In this document: in pieces, positions 46,666 to 57,590 of the stretch | Position numbering within the stretch: position 1 is the stretch's first letter | Layout: each line of letters begins with the position of its first letter | Source of the DNA: Primulina eburnea | Lineage: Eukaryota > Streptophyta > Magnoliopsida > Lamiales > Gesneriaceae | Assembly: GCF_022965805.1 (NCBI RefSeq) | Contig: NC_133103.1 | Span: forward strand, 47,251,693 to 47,315,692 | Direction: 5' to 3' | Length of the DNA stretch: 64,000 bases | Translations under genes and position numbers: made by a program | The notes under the pieces: model-generated | The model's input: the letters and a program-made list of their open reading frames with translations, nothing else | Databases searched by the model: none | Told to the model about the DNA's origin: nothing

Positions 46666-46696
46666 GTTACTAGTAATAATAAAATTTGTGTTTGAA
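46666..46696 (-). promoter_or_regulatory. 3' arm of the viral leader hairpin, copy B
   Basis: In viral sense TTCAAACACAAATTTTATTA then TTACTAGTAAC, directly after the primer site and about 8 nt before the first ORF's ATG. It pairs with 37240-37273 over about 30 positions. The same arm occurs in copy A at about 6538-6570. Confidence 0.75.
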
Positions 46697-46710
46697 ATAA
46701 ATCCACCTAA

Positions 46711-46723
46711 AGCTCTGATACCA
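46711..46723 (-). promoter_or_regulatory. Caulimovirid tRNA-Met primer-binding site, copy B
   Basis: Minus strand TGGTATCAGAGCT, followed by TTAGG. The 13 bases match the initiator tRNA-Met complement. Copy B ends about 35 bp beyond, as does copy A. Confidence 0.92.
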
Positions 46724-46760
46724 TTTTTAAAACGTGAGGATCAATTAAACTTAAAATAGG

Positions 46761-49038
46761 AATAAGTGTATTTTTGTCCATTTCAAGGTATTAGGGAGTT
46801 AGAAGAAAGGTTTTGAGGTGTAGGAAATTTGGGTAAAGATGAGTTTGGGTTTGGAGATTTATGAGCAATTTACCCTTTATTTAATGTTGATAAATTAAAT
46901 ATTTTATTAATTACTTGAACTAAATTATTTATTTTATTTAATTCATAAATTTAATTTTAGTAACTTGTTTTGAATTAATAAATTTATTAGATTAAATTAA
47001 TTTCTAATTAAATGCTCCCAAAAATAAAATAATTTTAATTAAAATTTAATTGTTAGATTTTCTTCAATCTAATTAATTTATAAATAAATAATTTATAGAT
47101 TAAAATAATTATTTTAAATAAAATTACAAGAGATATTTTAAGAATATTCTTTTTAGAGTTGATGGTATATTATCGAACATTTGTTGATTTATCAAAAGTT
47201 ATCATTTATCAATGCAACTCTCATCTTTTAAGTCATACAATAATTCAAGAGTCACGTTTTGATTGATTTACCAACCAGATACAATTGTTGTATCTCAACA
47301 TTCTCTATTTCAATAATCGCATTCATGCACATCAATAGAAATCGAACTCGTGACATTGACTCTGATAACAATTGTAGAATCGAACATTTGTCGTTTTACC
47401 AAAAAGTTATAGCTTGTCTAATATTTTAAATCGTGCAAGTTAATAATCATGTTTCGATTGATATACCAAATAGAGATAATTATTGCACAGGTATATATGG
47501 GTTGGAGAACAACTTTACATTTTATGTAGAAATTGTGTTATTTTGAAGTTAAAACTGTAACAAAATAATGGAATGAGTTGAAGATGACATATGTAACATA
47601 TTGAAAATGGACACCGAAATCAACTCGAAACAAAGTTTTAAACATAAATTAAATGTTTTGGATACCATTAATGCTTTGATTCAATAGTAGGTCTCTTGCG
47701 ATTTTAGTGAAACGAATATATTGTCTGAGCAAACCTTATAAACTATCCGACAGGTTTTGTGACAGAATTTTTCAAATAGATCATTTTGACTACAACTACC
47801 CCATTAAGGCTTTGATTCAATAGTAGGTCTCTTGCGATACTAGTGGAACGAATATATTGTCTGAGCAAACCTTATAAATTATCTGACAGGTTTTGTGACA
47901 GAATTTTTCAAATAGATCATTTTGACTACAACTACCCCATTTTTTATTTTAGTTTTCTAGTTGAATTTGATTCTTTTGATTTTCGAATCAAAGTTTTTGA
48001 ATTTGCAATGAAAATATTGAATACTAGTTCACAGTCTAATCAATTAATAGTAAATTTGATGGTTTTTTCTATTACATATTAGTAACGCACAATTAAATAA
48101 TTTTGAGCACCAATCAAATTACACGTCAAAATTAAATTACACATTTCGAACAATTTTAGCTCTAATATGTTGGAATATAACAATTCTGAGAGCAAGTTTC
48201 AAATAAAATATTGATAATACCAATTAAAACATTTTTATTGATAAATAGATTAAGTTAGGAAAAAGTTTTTTGGGTTATTCCAAAAAAAAAAAACATTTGG
48301 ACTTTTCTTTAATATGAAACTTAATCTCATTCAACTATATTTTTTTCAACACTCATCATAATATTTGATTTCTATATGTGTATAAGTATGTAGGGTATAT
48401 CAAAACAAATTATTTTCCCATTAGATATCCCTAGTTAGGCCAACACTTAAAAAGAGAAAAGTAAAATTTTTTGGAAAAAATAATATTTCTCATGAATCAA
48501 ATAGGATTGAAGATTCGTTATGCAAAATTAATCAATCGAACCGTTCCACATGAGTTTTTGTGTTGATTAAATACAAAAAAATTAAAACCTCGAACAGATT
48601 TAGTACAATTGAGTATAACAATGATGAATCATACAATACCCATATAATCAACCTAAATATCACGTGAAACATATCGATTGTAGCATAGCATAGAATGAAT
48701 TTCACAACAGCTAAATTCAAATTGAGTAATACCTACTTTCTTCATAAGAGATGCTTTAATAAAACTTCACCTTTGGATGTTATGGATGAAAAAGCCATGA
48801 CTACACCATAATGGGAGACGAATCCAACCACGAACTCACCTGCAAGAATTTTCCAGCTCAATTCATCTAAGAGAGCGTAGATTGACAAGACTGGAGCGGT
48901 GCTTACCCAGTGTTATGGAGCAACTGCCAAACAATACCCACAAAGAAAACAAAATCTTATTACCACTAACCTTGCTGGGCAACTAGAATTCCGGTGGATG
49001 TAATGCAGATGGTTCACTTTGAAACCTGTCCCGACAAT
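46761..49038. other. AT-rich spacer between viral copy B and the trigger-factor gene
   Basis: No gene found. Near 47490-47590 a decayed segment begins GGGTTGGAGAACAAC and ends GAGTTGAAGATGAC, possibly a remnant of the same kind of MITE as at 32840. A tandem duplication lies at 47665-47936. The last part may be the 3' UTR of the trigger-factor gene. Confidence 0.5.
47665..47936. repeat. 136-bp tandem duplication
   Basis: Units 47665-47800 and 47801-47936 differ at only a few positions (for example GATTTTAGTGAAACG versus GATACTAGTGGAACG). Unit ends are CCATTAA. Confidence 0.95.
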
Positions 49039-52000
49039 TTAAACGGACAATTCTACTTCAGCCAAACTTTCTGCAGAATTCTCAAGCTCTAATGTAGCAT
49101 TGAATCCGAAATTGTCCCCTGGGACAAATAGAGCCTTCAGCTCTTCAGCAGTCTGTATGGTATTAATCTTGTTGTCTTTAACAGTTAGATTTTCCTGTCC
49201 AGTAACTGGATTTAAGAAAACTAGTTGAGCTCCATCAAGAAAGCAGTAAAGAGTAATATCAAGGGGCTTGCCTTCTTTACGTAATCAGCCAATGTTGAGG
49301 TAACGATTTCTTGAATTACAAACTTGGTAACTCGATCTTCACCAAGAATTTGTAGAAGGAAGTCTCTTGGGACCTGCAATAAATGGCGATATAGATTTAA
49401 GACATTTCCGGAGGAAGACAAGAACTGAACTTTAGGGAGAAATAGAAATGAGAGGAAGGATACAAGTCCATTTCTACGTTCATTATTCATTTATTCATAT
49501 ACCTTTTTATCAAAGAAGAGAAAAACTGCTTTATTGCATGGAATCTCACATCCTATTCAAACTCTGACAAGATTCATCCCTTGAACTAAGTAAGAATTAT
49601 AGTAATGAGGAGGAGCGGTTGTCATGGGAAGAAGACATCCCAATAACCAAAAAGTATCAGAGTAAAACGCGTAACAATAAATGATTTTTCAAATCAAATT
49701 ATTTCAAATACTTAATTATTTGAGTCATTTACTAGCATTCTTCCAAATCAATTTTTCAATCATAAGTTCCAATCCAGAGACAACCCGAAAAGATTTATTT
49801 TGAAGGTGAAATATGTAACTGTCATTGGGCTACAAATACTTGACTACAAGGGACTATGCTTATTTGAGAAATAACATCTGATCGGAGCCTATCAATGCAT
49901 CCCTGTGATACACGAATTTTCTTTGGGTAACCCAAAAAATACCTAGTATTCACAAGTTGGCTCAAGGTTGCATCACTAGGTACATGATGAGAGGGAGCAC
50001 AATCATCTTAACTCTTACCAACACATACACTCCGAACAACCTTCTCATCCATATAAGCGACCAGCTTATGAAAGTGGGAGATTTTTCATCAGGTCAATCA
50101 CAATTATAGATCCATAAGAAAAGAAAAGTTATGGCTGACTTGGTTATTTCTCTTCTTTCCAGTTAACCTGTTCACTGAGATCGTTCATAAAAGTACACAA
50201 GGGAAGTAATTGGTGTAGCTTCACAAGACTTATGCTTCAGGCTAATTGTTATCATGTTAAACTAACATCCACAGATGCAATCCCCTTAAAGAGACATCGG
50301 AGTGGAATTGTGATCAACGATGAACCATAAATATTTCACAAGTTGCAACATAATAACAGAAATAGGTTTTCGAAATAAACGTGCATTTGATGGCAAAAAA
50401 TAGAAGGCAACAGAACCATAAAGAATTTACCTTTGATGTCTTCCCTGCAGAATCCAACAGGCACATGAAAAGATCAACGAATAAGAAAATCAATATTAGC
50501 AAGTTCCTGGAATTTTAAGAAAAATATTATAAATATTTACGATGGTGTCTGGCAAGAAGCCACTTGCTGAAATAGCCGAGAAAATGAAACAACTAATTAT
50601 TTGGCATTTGGAAACTTTTAAGGGACATCAAAATAACCACGGACCATCTGATAGAGAGCAAATGGATTAGTTTAAGCACTTTCAGTAAAAGTTGTGGATA
50701 TGTAAAAGAAAGCCTCAACTCGTGCCCAAACATTTGATATCAATACATAAAATAACATATGGATAATCCAACAATCGTGCAACAGAGGTCATCCAAATTT
50801 CCATTGAAGAGCCCGTGATTTGCAGCAGTATTTTGCACATCTGACTGCCTTAAGGGTAAAAAGAATGAAAGCAAATTGGACTTACAGCAAAAGTTAACAT
50901 AGGCTGAGAAAGATATTACATTTTATTTTAAATACTTTTTGCCAGTTCTCCCACCATCCCTTCTCATAATATATGCACAAGCATGAAATATCATTTTGAA
51001 GAAAATAAAAAATAGTATATTCTCAAATAAAAAGAACTGTGCAAGAAAAAAAATGACATATAAAGTAAATCGCATATTAAATGCATCCATAAGGTACATC
51101 TACACATTTTCAACCATCTCATAGAGAGCTAATGGATAGTTTAAGTACTTTCAGTAAAAGATGTGAATATGTAAAAGAAAGCCTCAACTCGTGCCCAAAA
51201 ATGTTTCAAAATTGAGATATCATAGTGAAATGATAAGCCTCCCACATGTTCTTACTTGATGGTGTTTTCCATCTCCAAGAAAATACTCGTGTTTCTTATA
51301 GAACCATTATTTGTATAATAAGTAGCAGTATACTATCCTAATCATCATACAAAACTTCTGTAGCTCAAACTATTTAGAAAAGCATTAAAATTGTAACATC
51401 CGAAAAACTTAAGAAAAATCCACCTAGACCGCACAAAAATGATTTGGAGGCTGGATATTAAATAATGAATTAATTGACTGTCGAATTAATATTTTTAATG
51501 ATATTTTTTATTTAGCAATGATTTTTCAGGTGTGATGGTTTCGAGATGGTTTCTGGAAGAAGATGCCAGGGCACAAAAAAAAATTAATTGTGTAAATTTA
51601 CAAGGAAATTTTTGAGGTAAATTGGCCCTTTAAATATTTTGGGGAGAGGAAAAAAAATATTTTTTTAAAGGGTATCAGGTATGTATTTTTTAAAATTTTA
51701 TTTCATTTAACTTTCAGCATTTTTATTTAAAACTTGCCAGTTTATTTTTAAATAAAAAGGATGAGTTTAGCACATTAAATAAATGACCAAAAAACACTTT
51801 TAATAAAATAACTATCAACTTTAAAACCTGAAAAAATAAATAATGGAGAGCCCAAAACCCTAATCCCACAATCACGTTAATCATGAAGTAGAAGTTAATC
51901 ATGAAGTAGAAAAAAAAGGGCGGTGGCTAGGGTTCTTGGACAAGTTTTGGTCGTTCTCGAGGCATCTTCCAACAACCGGGGTCATCTACGAACCATCTTC

Positions 52001-55000
52001 GATCCAAGCGAGGTAAGTTTTAACCGTTCGTTTGACGTATCGATGAAAACATATTATGTCTTTGATCGATCCATGTTTTTATTTAAAAATTGGTGCAATT
52101 TACGGGTTTCTAAAGCAAGTTGATTCGATCGTTTCACGTGATGAAACAATTTTAATAGTTGACTGTTAATGTATCAATCTCCAATATACAGTTGCCATCT
52201 ATGGCTTCATGGAAAGGTTATGTGATATTTATAGAAGAAATAAAAAAATAATAAAAATAATTGTGCAATATAAACGTTGTTCGAGTGGCATGAGTGCCCC
52301 TGCAAGTGAAGCGTGGCCTCACACATGTGTTTTATATTTATGCATTTTTAAATGAACCTTTAACTTATCCTGGTATTTCAAATTGCATTTTTCTATATAG
52401 CCATGTATGTACGTGTGCTGTGAGTTACCAAATCCTTTGTGAAGACCTCTTATTTGTAGCCATATCACAAATAAGATGTATTCGACATTTTTACGGTAGA
52501 AAGTAAAATGATTTCTAAGTCTTCTCGAGGTTACAGAACCAAATAACCATGTTACCGATACTTGTGGATACAAGTATGGCTACCTTTAGTGTTCTATAGT
52601 TTATTGCGTGAACCAGTTCACTTTTGTGGATACCGTTGAATATGTGTGTGTGTTCAAGTGTATATATCTATATATGTAGCCTTGCGTGGTTTCTTGAAGA
52701 AAAAGTGGAAGAGAGAATTTTCTTTTGAAAATAATGGTTGCACGTATCTGGGTGCATGAGTAGGGATGTGAAAATTTTAGGAAAATGGAAGTATGTGAGT
52801 TCTCGAAGAGGAGTGAAGGAAAGAAAGAAAAATTTTAAAAAAGAAATTGGTTGAACATGCGCTTTTAAGTTTTCAAGCAAGGGGATCTTCATTTCTTTTC
52901 ACCCTCGGGTTCATAAATTATTTATGAATTTTTTTAGAGTTTTGGACGTGCTGCTTAGCCACCATTATGGGCTTCGGGTGTCGGCTTTCGGGTCCGTGCT
53001 GCCTTGCCACCATTACGGGCGTTGGCTTTCGCGTCGTTGCTGTTCTGCTAAACCTAGATCCTTGTATGCTTGATCAAGCGACTATGACTGTTGACTGGAG
53101 GAAATTTTGAGGCACACTTCATAAAATCTGTTTTTTGTTTTTTTAGGATTTTAATTTGAGGATATGAGGTTGAAGGAATACTGTTGATTGTTTGACTGTA
53201 ATATTGGTTTATAAAAAATATGAGGTGAAAAAAAAAGGAAGGTATTTTCATATGTTAAAGTTTGGGGAAAAATATTTAATGCATGTCTGATTTTATTGTA
53301 TGATACTTGCTATTTCCGGAAGGACTTTCTGGGCCTCTAGGCTCACTAGTTTTCGTCGATGCAGTTGAGGATGACTGAGTTGGTGCTGGCTGGCGAGGAT
53401 GGGCGGTTCATGGTAGAAAGCACTAATCCGAGCCATTCTAGTATTTCCGCATTAAATAAATTTAACTTCATGAATTTTTAAATTTTTGAAAATATTGTTT
53501 TTAAGTTAAAGACTATTTTAGTATGGGATGGAGATGTCAGATGGTTAACTGCTAGGTATTTGTTTTTATTATTTGAAATGACGACAATAGAAAATTTTAT
53601 TTTATGGTTTAGGAGGTTATTTTATATCCTAAAGATTACGGAGTTTTAAATTGCTAGTTTTACTCAGCATTCTTCAAAAAAAAAAACATCAGGAACAGGA
53701 ACCAATTCACAAAGAACTGAGAGACTTTAAATTGACCATAGTTAATCATACCAAAATTCATGTCCCCATTACCAGAGAGAAAGATCAGCTCGAGTAATAC
53801 TTATTTATAGAAGAAACACAGAGCAATTCAAGACATTGATTAAGTTAAGAAATGTCTCAAAATTGAAAAAGAGTACAGATAATTACCTCCTTTTTCCCTA
53901 CGAAAACCAGGAACTGGTGGTGCTGTGCGAGCTAAATTTCTAAGAACTTTTTCAAACACTATATCTGTCTCCTTTCCTGTCAAATCAACCCTCACCTGAC
54001 CACCAAACATTTTGTAAAGAATCGGTGCAGAATTGATATTTTCAATAGAGAAACATAACAGAAAACGAGGCAAAAAACTCACATTTGAAGGTGAATCTTC
54101 AAAATTAAAACGCATGGATAGCTCAAACTATACAAGTATTTTCTATGTAGGGTTTCATTTTCCCAATCCCACATTCAGGAATTAAGTTTCTAACAAAATG
54201 TAAGCTTTTAAAATTTTATCACAAACAAAGAATGTGATAAGAAAAATAGTCTCAACCATCAATTGACATTTTTTGTGCATATATGCTACTACAAATGCTT
54301 TTGAAAATTTATTCAGCATCAAAATTTCAGAATTGTAGGATTACACCCTCCCCTACCCCCCCGAGCATTCGCTGGTAGATTAAGACTCATATTCTCAGTG
54401 AAAAGTTAAGTCTTCTTCAGTAGGCAAAGCTGATGTTGAAATTATGGTACTCAGTGAAACTTAAGTATCTATTTGCACAAACATGAAAATTTGAACAGAA
54501 GTTAAAAGGTGAGGAACCAGAAAGACAAATTCATTCTCACCTGCATCTTATTTTCATCTTTAGACTCCACAGTTATCTCGGCATTTTTTATTCTCACGTC
54601 GTTGTTGGAAGGATCTGTAATTGTTGCCTCTAATCCTGTATCGGTGCACATAATTATTCTCACACAAGGAAAAACTAGAAGTTGCTTGTATCTCTAAGTG
54701 AGCTGTTGATATTACCAGAGTCTACAGCAGATAATGGCTTCATATATCTCACACCTGACTTTGTGGACCTGCAGAAAATTAGTGACCTGAAACTTGATAG
54801 TGCAGAATCAGTAAAGCATAGGTACATCCTCTTGGTGTAGTAAGAAGTGTATTAAAACAAGGTGAACTAAGTCATTTCTGAAAAAGTAACAAAATATTAA
54901 AAAACTGAAGAAATGAGACCGAGTAACAGAAATAACATCATTCACGAATCACGATGCACTAGTATGTGCTATCAAGCTGTAAAGTTACAGATGTAATATT

Positions 55001-56420
55001 CCATTCTGTTACAAAGTTTATAAAGGATTTTTGTTCTGTTGCCGAGACTGGTCAAAGTTTCCCAATTCAAATTATTCCTACTAGAGGTGGTTTTTAACAC
55101 CCAAGAGTAGATACTAGAGAGGTAAGAAAATAATACGTATTTATACAATAAAATATAGGCGAAGCATACTAAGCAGTGCAAGACTGTCTTGTCTCAAAGT
55201 CCACCATTAATATTACTCTGGATGGTATAGGACATGTAATGGGCAGTGCATGTGAGTTCCTCCAGATTGGAGCAACCAGCACAGAGGAAACAGATTTATT
55301 AGAGAATGAAGCTAATTTGGTTTTAAAAAAGCAAAAAAATTAAAATAATTTTTCAACCTTTAACTATTTGCCTATTTAATCTTTAAGGATTGTTTCATAA
55401 CAACGATTTGATGGATGCGATATCAAGTATTATATTCCAACAATAATTTGTTAGACGGGACTTCTAAAGATCTTGATTTGCTCGAATCAAACCACCGTAT
55501 ACAACATACACAAATTCAAGCATAAATTCATAATTGGATAACATGCCACACTACTAATGTATATAAATCACCTAAATTTCAAAAAATTAGCAAGTTATCT
55601 ACCTTGGGCATGTTGTTTTGCTCCCCGGATAATATTTTCTAGGTTGTACACCACCACTGATTTTCACATCCTTCCAAAAGCCAGCAACATGCTATGGCCA
55701 TGATAAAGCATGAAATGAGCCAAACCAACATTCAGAATAACCAAACCAGATTTTTCAAAAGTATTGAAAAAGGGCATGATAAAATATCAGAGCTTCATGT
55801 GCAGGGCAGCAGGGGTATTCTTTTTCTTTTTTTTAAACTGTGTTCATGGTATATTTTTCATAATCAGGATCGCAGCCACCTCATCAAAATGTTCCAATAC
55901 CACAGAGTACGCCCACCAACCTCATTGAAGAAATTTCTCCGTGCACTTCTACTGTTCAATTTTCATTGTATCATGCTAAATACAATATTAAGTTTGTCAT
56001 GATTTCGTTGTGTTAACATTTACAAGTCACAGATGGCGATAAAACCAAACATTGCAAACCGCATGGTAATATCTTTAAATCCAAACACAGCTTTATGGTC
56101 TCAAACTCTTGGATTTCTGAAAAAAAAAACATAAAAGCACGACTGGTATTCTATTCTATGAAGTTTATAGAAAAGAAAACATGACCATCCAGAGTCTAGA
56201 CCCTGTTCAAATTCAAAAGACACCAAAAATATATGAAATTGAACATTGTATAGCACCTGAATCAACCGAAGTCCATAGAGACGCCGGGAAGTTAAGCATT
56301 TCTCTCTTTGAATTATTAAACAATGTTAAAGCGATGAAAATCGGAAATAAAAAGGTACAAAAGGTTTACTCGATGAGATTGCTCGAGGAATGATGACGTC
56401 AGAGGCGTCGCCATTGCCAT
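49039..56420 (-). CDS. Chloroplast trigger-factor-like protein, 8 exons, frameshift in the last exon
   Basis: Related to the ribosome-binding domain of bacterial trigger factor, in the short plastid-targeted plant form. Exons: 56370-56420, 56257-56301, 55603-55691, 54716-54768, 54541-54635, 53887-53995, 50431-50444 (14 nt), 49039-49373. Exons 1-2 give a Ser/Arg-rich presumed transit peptide; exon 2 is less certain. Core motifs: VRVDLTGKETDIVFEKVL, then the signature PPVPGFRREKGGKTSKVPRD, and FVIQEIVTSTLADYVKK. The last exon is 335 nt, not a multiple of three. The frame must shift just after DYVKK (near 49270) to read GKPLDITLY and finish at AEVELSV. No alternative splice site repairs it, so this is a real lesion or a sequence error. 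Expected length is about 262 aa. Confidence 0.82.
50431..50444 (-). other. 14-nt micro-exon of the trigger-factor-like gene
   Basis: GGAAGACATCAAAG between CTGCAG and GTAAAT. Needed to keep the phase and to supply GKTSK between the GFRREKG and VPRDFLL segments. Confidence 0.88.
50641..51203. repeat. Dispersed direct repeat of about 90 bp in a trigger-factor intron
   Basis: Segments 50641-50738 and 51114-51203 share ATGTAAAAGAAAGCCTCAAC and the text before it with scattered differences. About 0.47 kb apart, between exons 6 and 7. Confidence 0.75.
51391..53666 (+). mobile_element. Possible solo LTR in a trigger-factor intron
   Basis: Starts TGTAACATCCGAAAAAC, a common start for plant gypsy LTRs, and shows LTR-like landmarks (GGGCCTCTAGGCTCACTAG near 53332 and TTTCCGCATTAAA near 53445). 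A likely end is TTTTACTCAGCA at about 53670. No target duplication could be confirmed, so the call is tentative. It contains a roughly 45-bp imperfect duplication near 52955-53045 (GCTTAGCCACCATTATGGGC versus GCCTTGCCACCATTACGGGC). Confidence 0.4.
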
Positions 56421-57585
56421 GGATCTGTCTTTGTGAAGAGGAATGAGTATTCAATCCATCTGACCCTAATTTAATAATAATTTTTATTTATTTTTTGTAA
56501 AATTTATATTCCTAAATTTTGGAGTTGCACAACATAGGATAAAAGTTATTTGAATACACTAGCTATTAATAAATTGTTAGATTTGTATTAAAATAAATAA
56601 ATTTTGTATGCATCAAAAATAAATTTAATATAATGAAAATTAATAATAAAATAAATATTTGTCACATGTGACGGAAGATACTGTGTTCGAATGATACTGT
56701 GTTCGAATGACTGAAACAAACCTAACAATCATTTTAATTTATCAAAATCTAAATATTGATATGTCGAAAAAAAATTAAAACTTTAAAGCTGTAGATCATA
56801 AAAATAAAATATTTTGTGTGACAATTGAAGCTTATAGTCGAAAATTTAGACACTTAGACTTTTTTGATTAATTAAAATATACAAAAATTATTTATTTTAT
56901 TAATATATTGAAATTATATATCCATTTGTAATTTTTTTACATGTAATTAATTTTTATAATAATTTAATGTTATGATCAGTTTGAGACTTTTAAAAAAAAA
57001 AAAATTAAGATTCGATTAAGAACTGATGAAGCTATTCTTAATCAAAACTGATGCACTGAGTAACTTAAAATGTAAATTACGGAAATAATTTGGACTGATA
57101 CAACAAATATTTTGTTCAAGCAGATAGCAAAGCAAAAAAACATATTATAGACAAGTATGTTATAATTGACCGTGTAAAAGTAGATAAATTAACACACGAG
57201 TTTGTTTCTGGAAGTATGATAACTAATTTTCTTTATGTCTATCTTTTCTGGAAGTTTCACTGTAAAACTTTAATTTATACAAGTATGTTGTACAAACTCG
57301 CTCAAACTAAAACTCACACTATCGGTTAAAACTAATAATATACTCAGTCGGCCAAGATGACAAGCCTCGACTAACCCAATACCGATCATCCAGACGAGAA
57401 GTCTGGTGACTCACTACCGATCAATCAGACGAGAAGCCTAGAGATCATCTATAGATTCTTCAATCATTCTTCTTTTTATTAGTATATTCGATCTTGAAGG
57501 TTGAGCTTGGGTGCATCAACAAGTTGTTGCAAGACAAACACACTAATCTTTGATGATTGTTTGATGTAGACATTGAAATCGTGCT
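56421..57585. other. AT-rich spacer, trigger-factor promoter side
   Basis: No ORF recognised. A small imperfect duplication (ACCGATCATCCAGACGAGAAG / ACCGATCAATCAGACGAGAAG) lies at about 57385-57440. The trigger-factor promoter should lie at the left end; no TATA box is evident. Confidence 0.45.
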
Positions 57586-57590
57586 CTGAT

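Larger units (their letters stand above)
37205..46760 (-). mobile_element. Endogenous caulimovirid copy B, nearly complete, split by a solo LTR
   Basis: Second integrant of the same virus as copy A, same orientation. Viral DNA is in two blocks: about 37205-37666 (promoter and 5' leader) and 39833-46760 (post-TAV region, all genes, primer site), interrupted by solo LTR 2 with the duplicated target AAGCGC. Total viral length is about 7.4 kb, in the family range. Intact: VAP-like ORF and TAV. Broken: coat protein (one stop), movement protein, protease/RT/RNase H. The two small 5' ORFs are deleted (about 340 bp missing around 46525). The left boundary is approximate. Confidence 0.9.

Noticed and set aside
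49221..49270. A GC-AG intron in the last trigger-factor exon (AAG|GCAAGC)
   Set aside because: The donor context is good, but every downstream AG gives a stop or the wrong phase, so a frameshift is the simpler reading.
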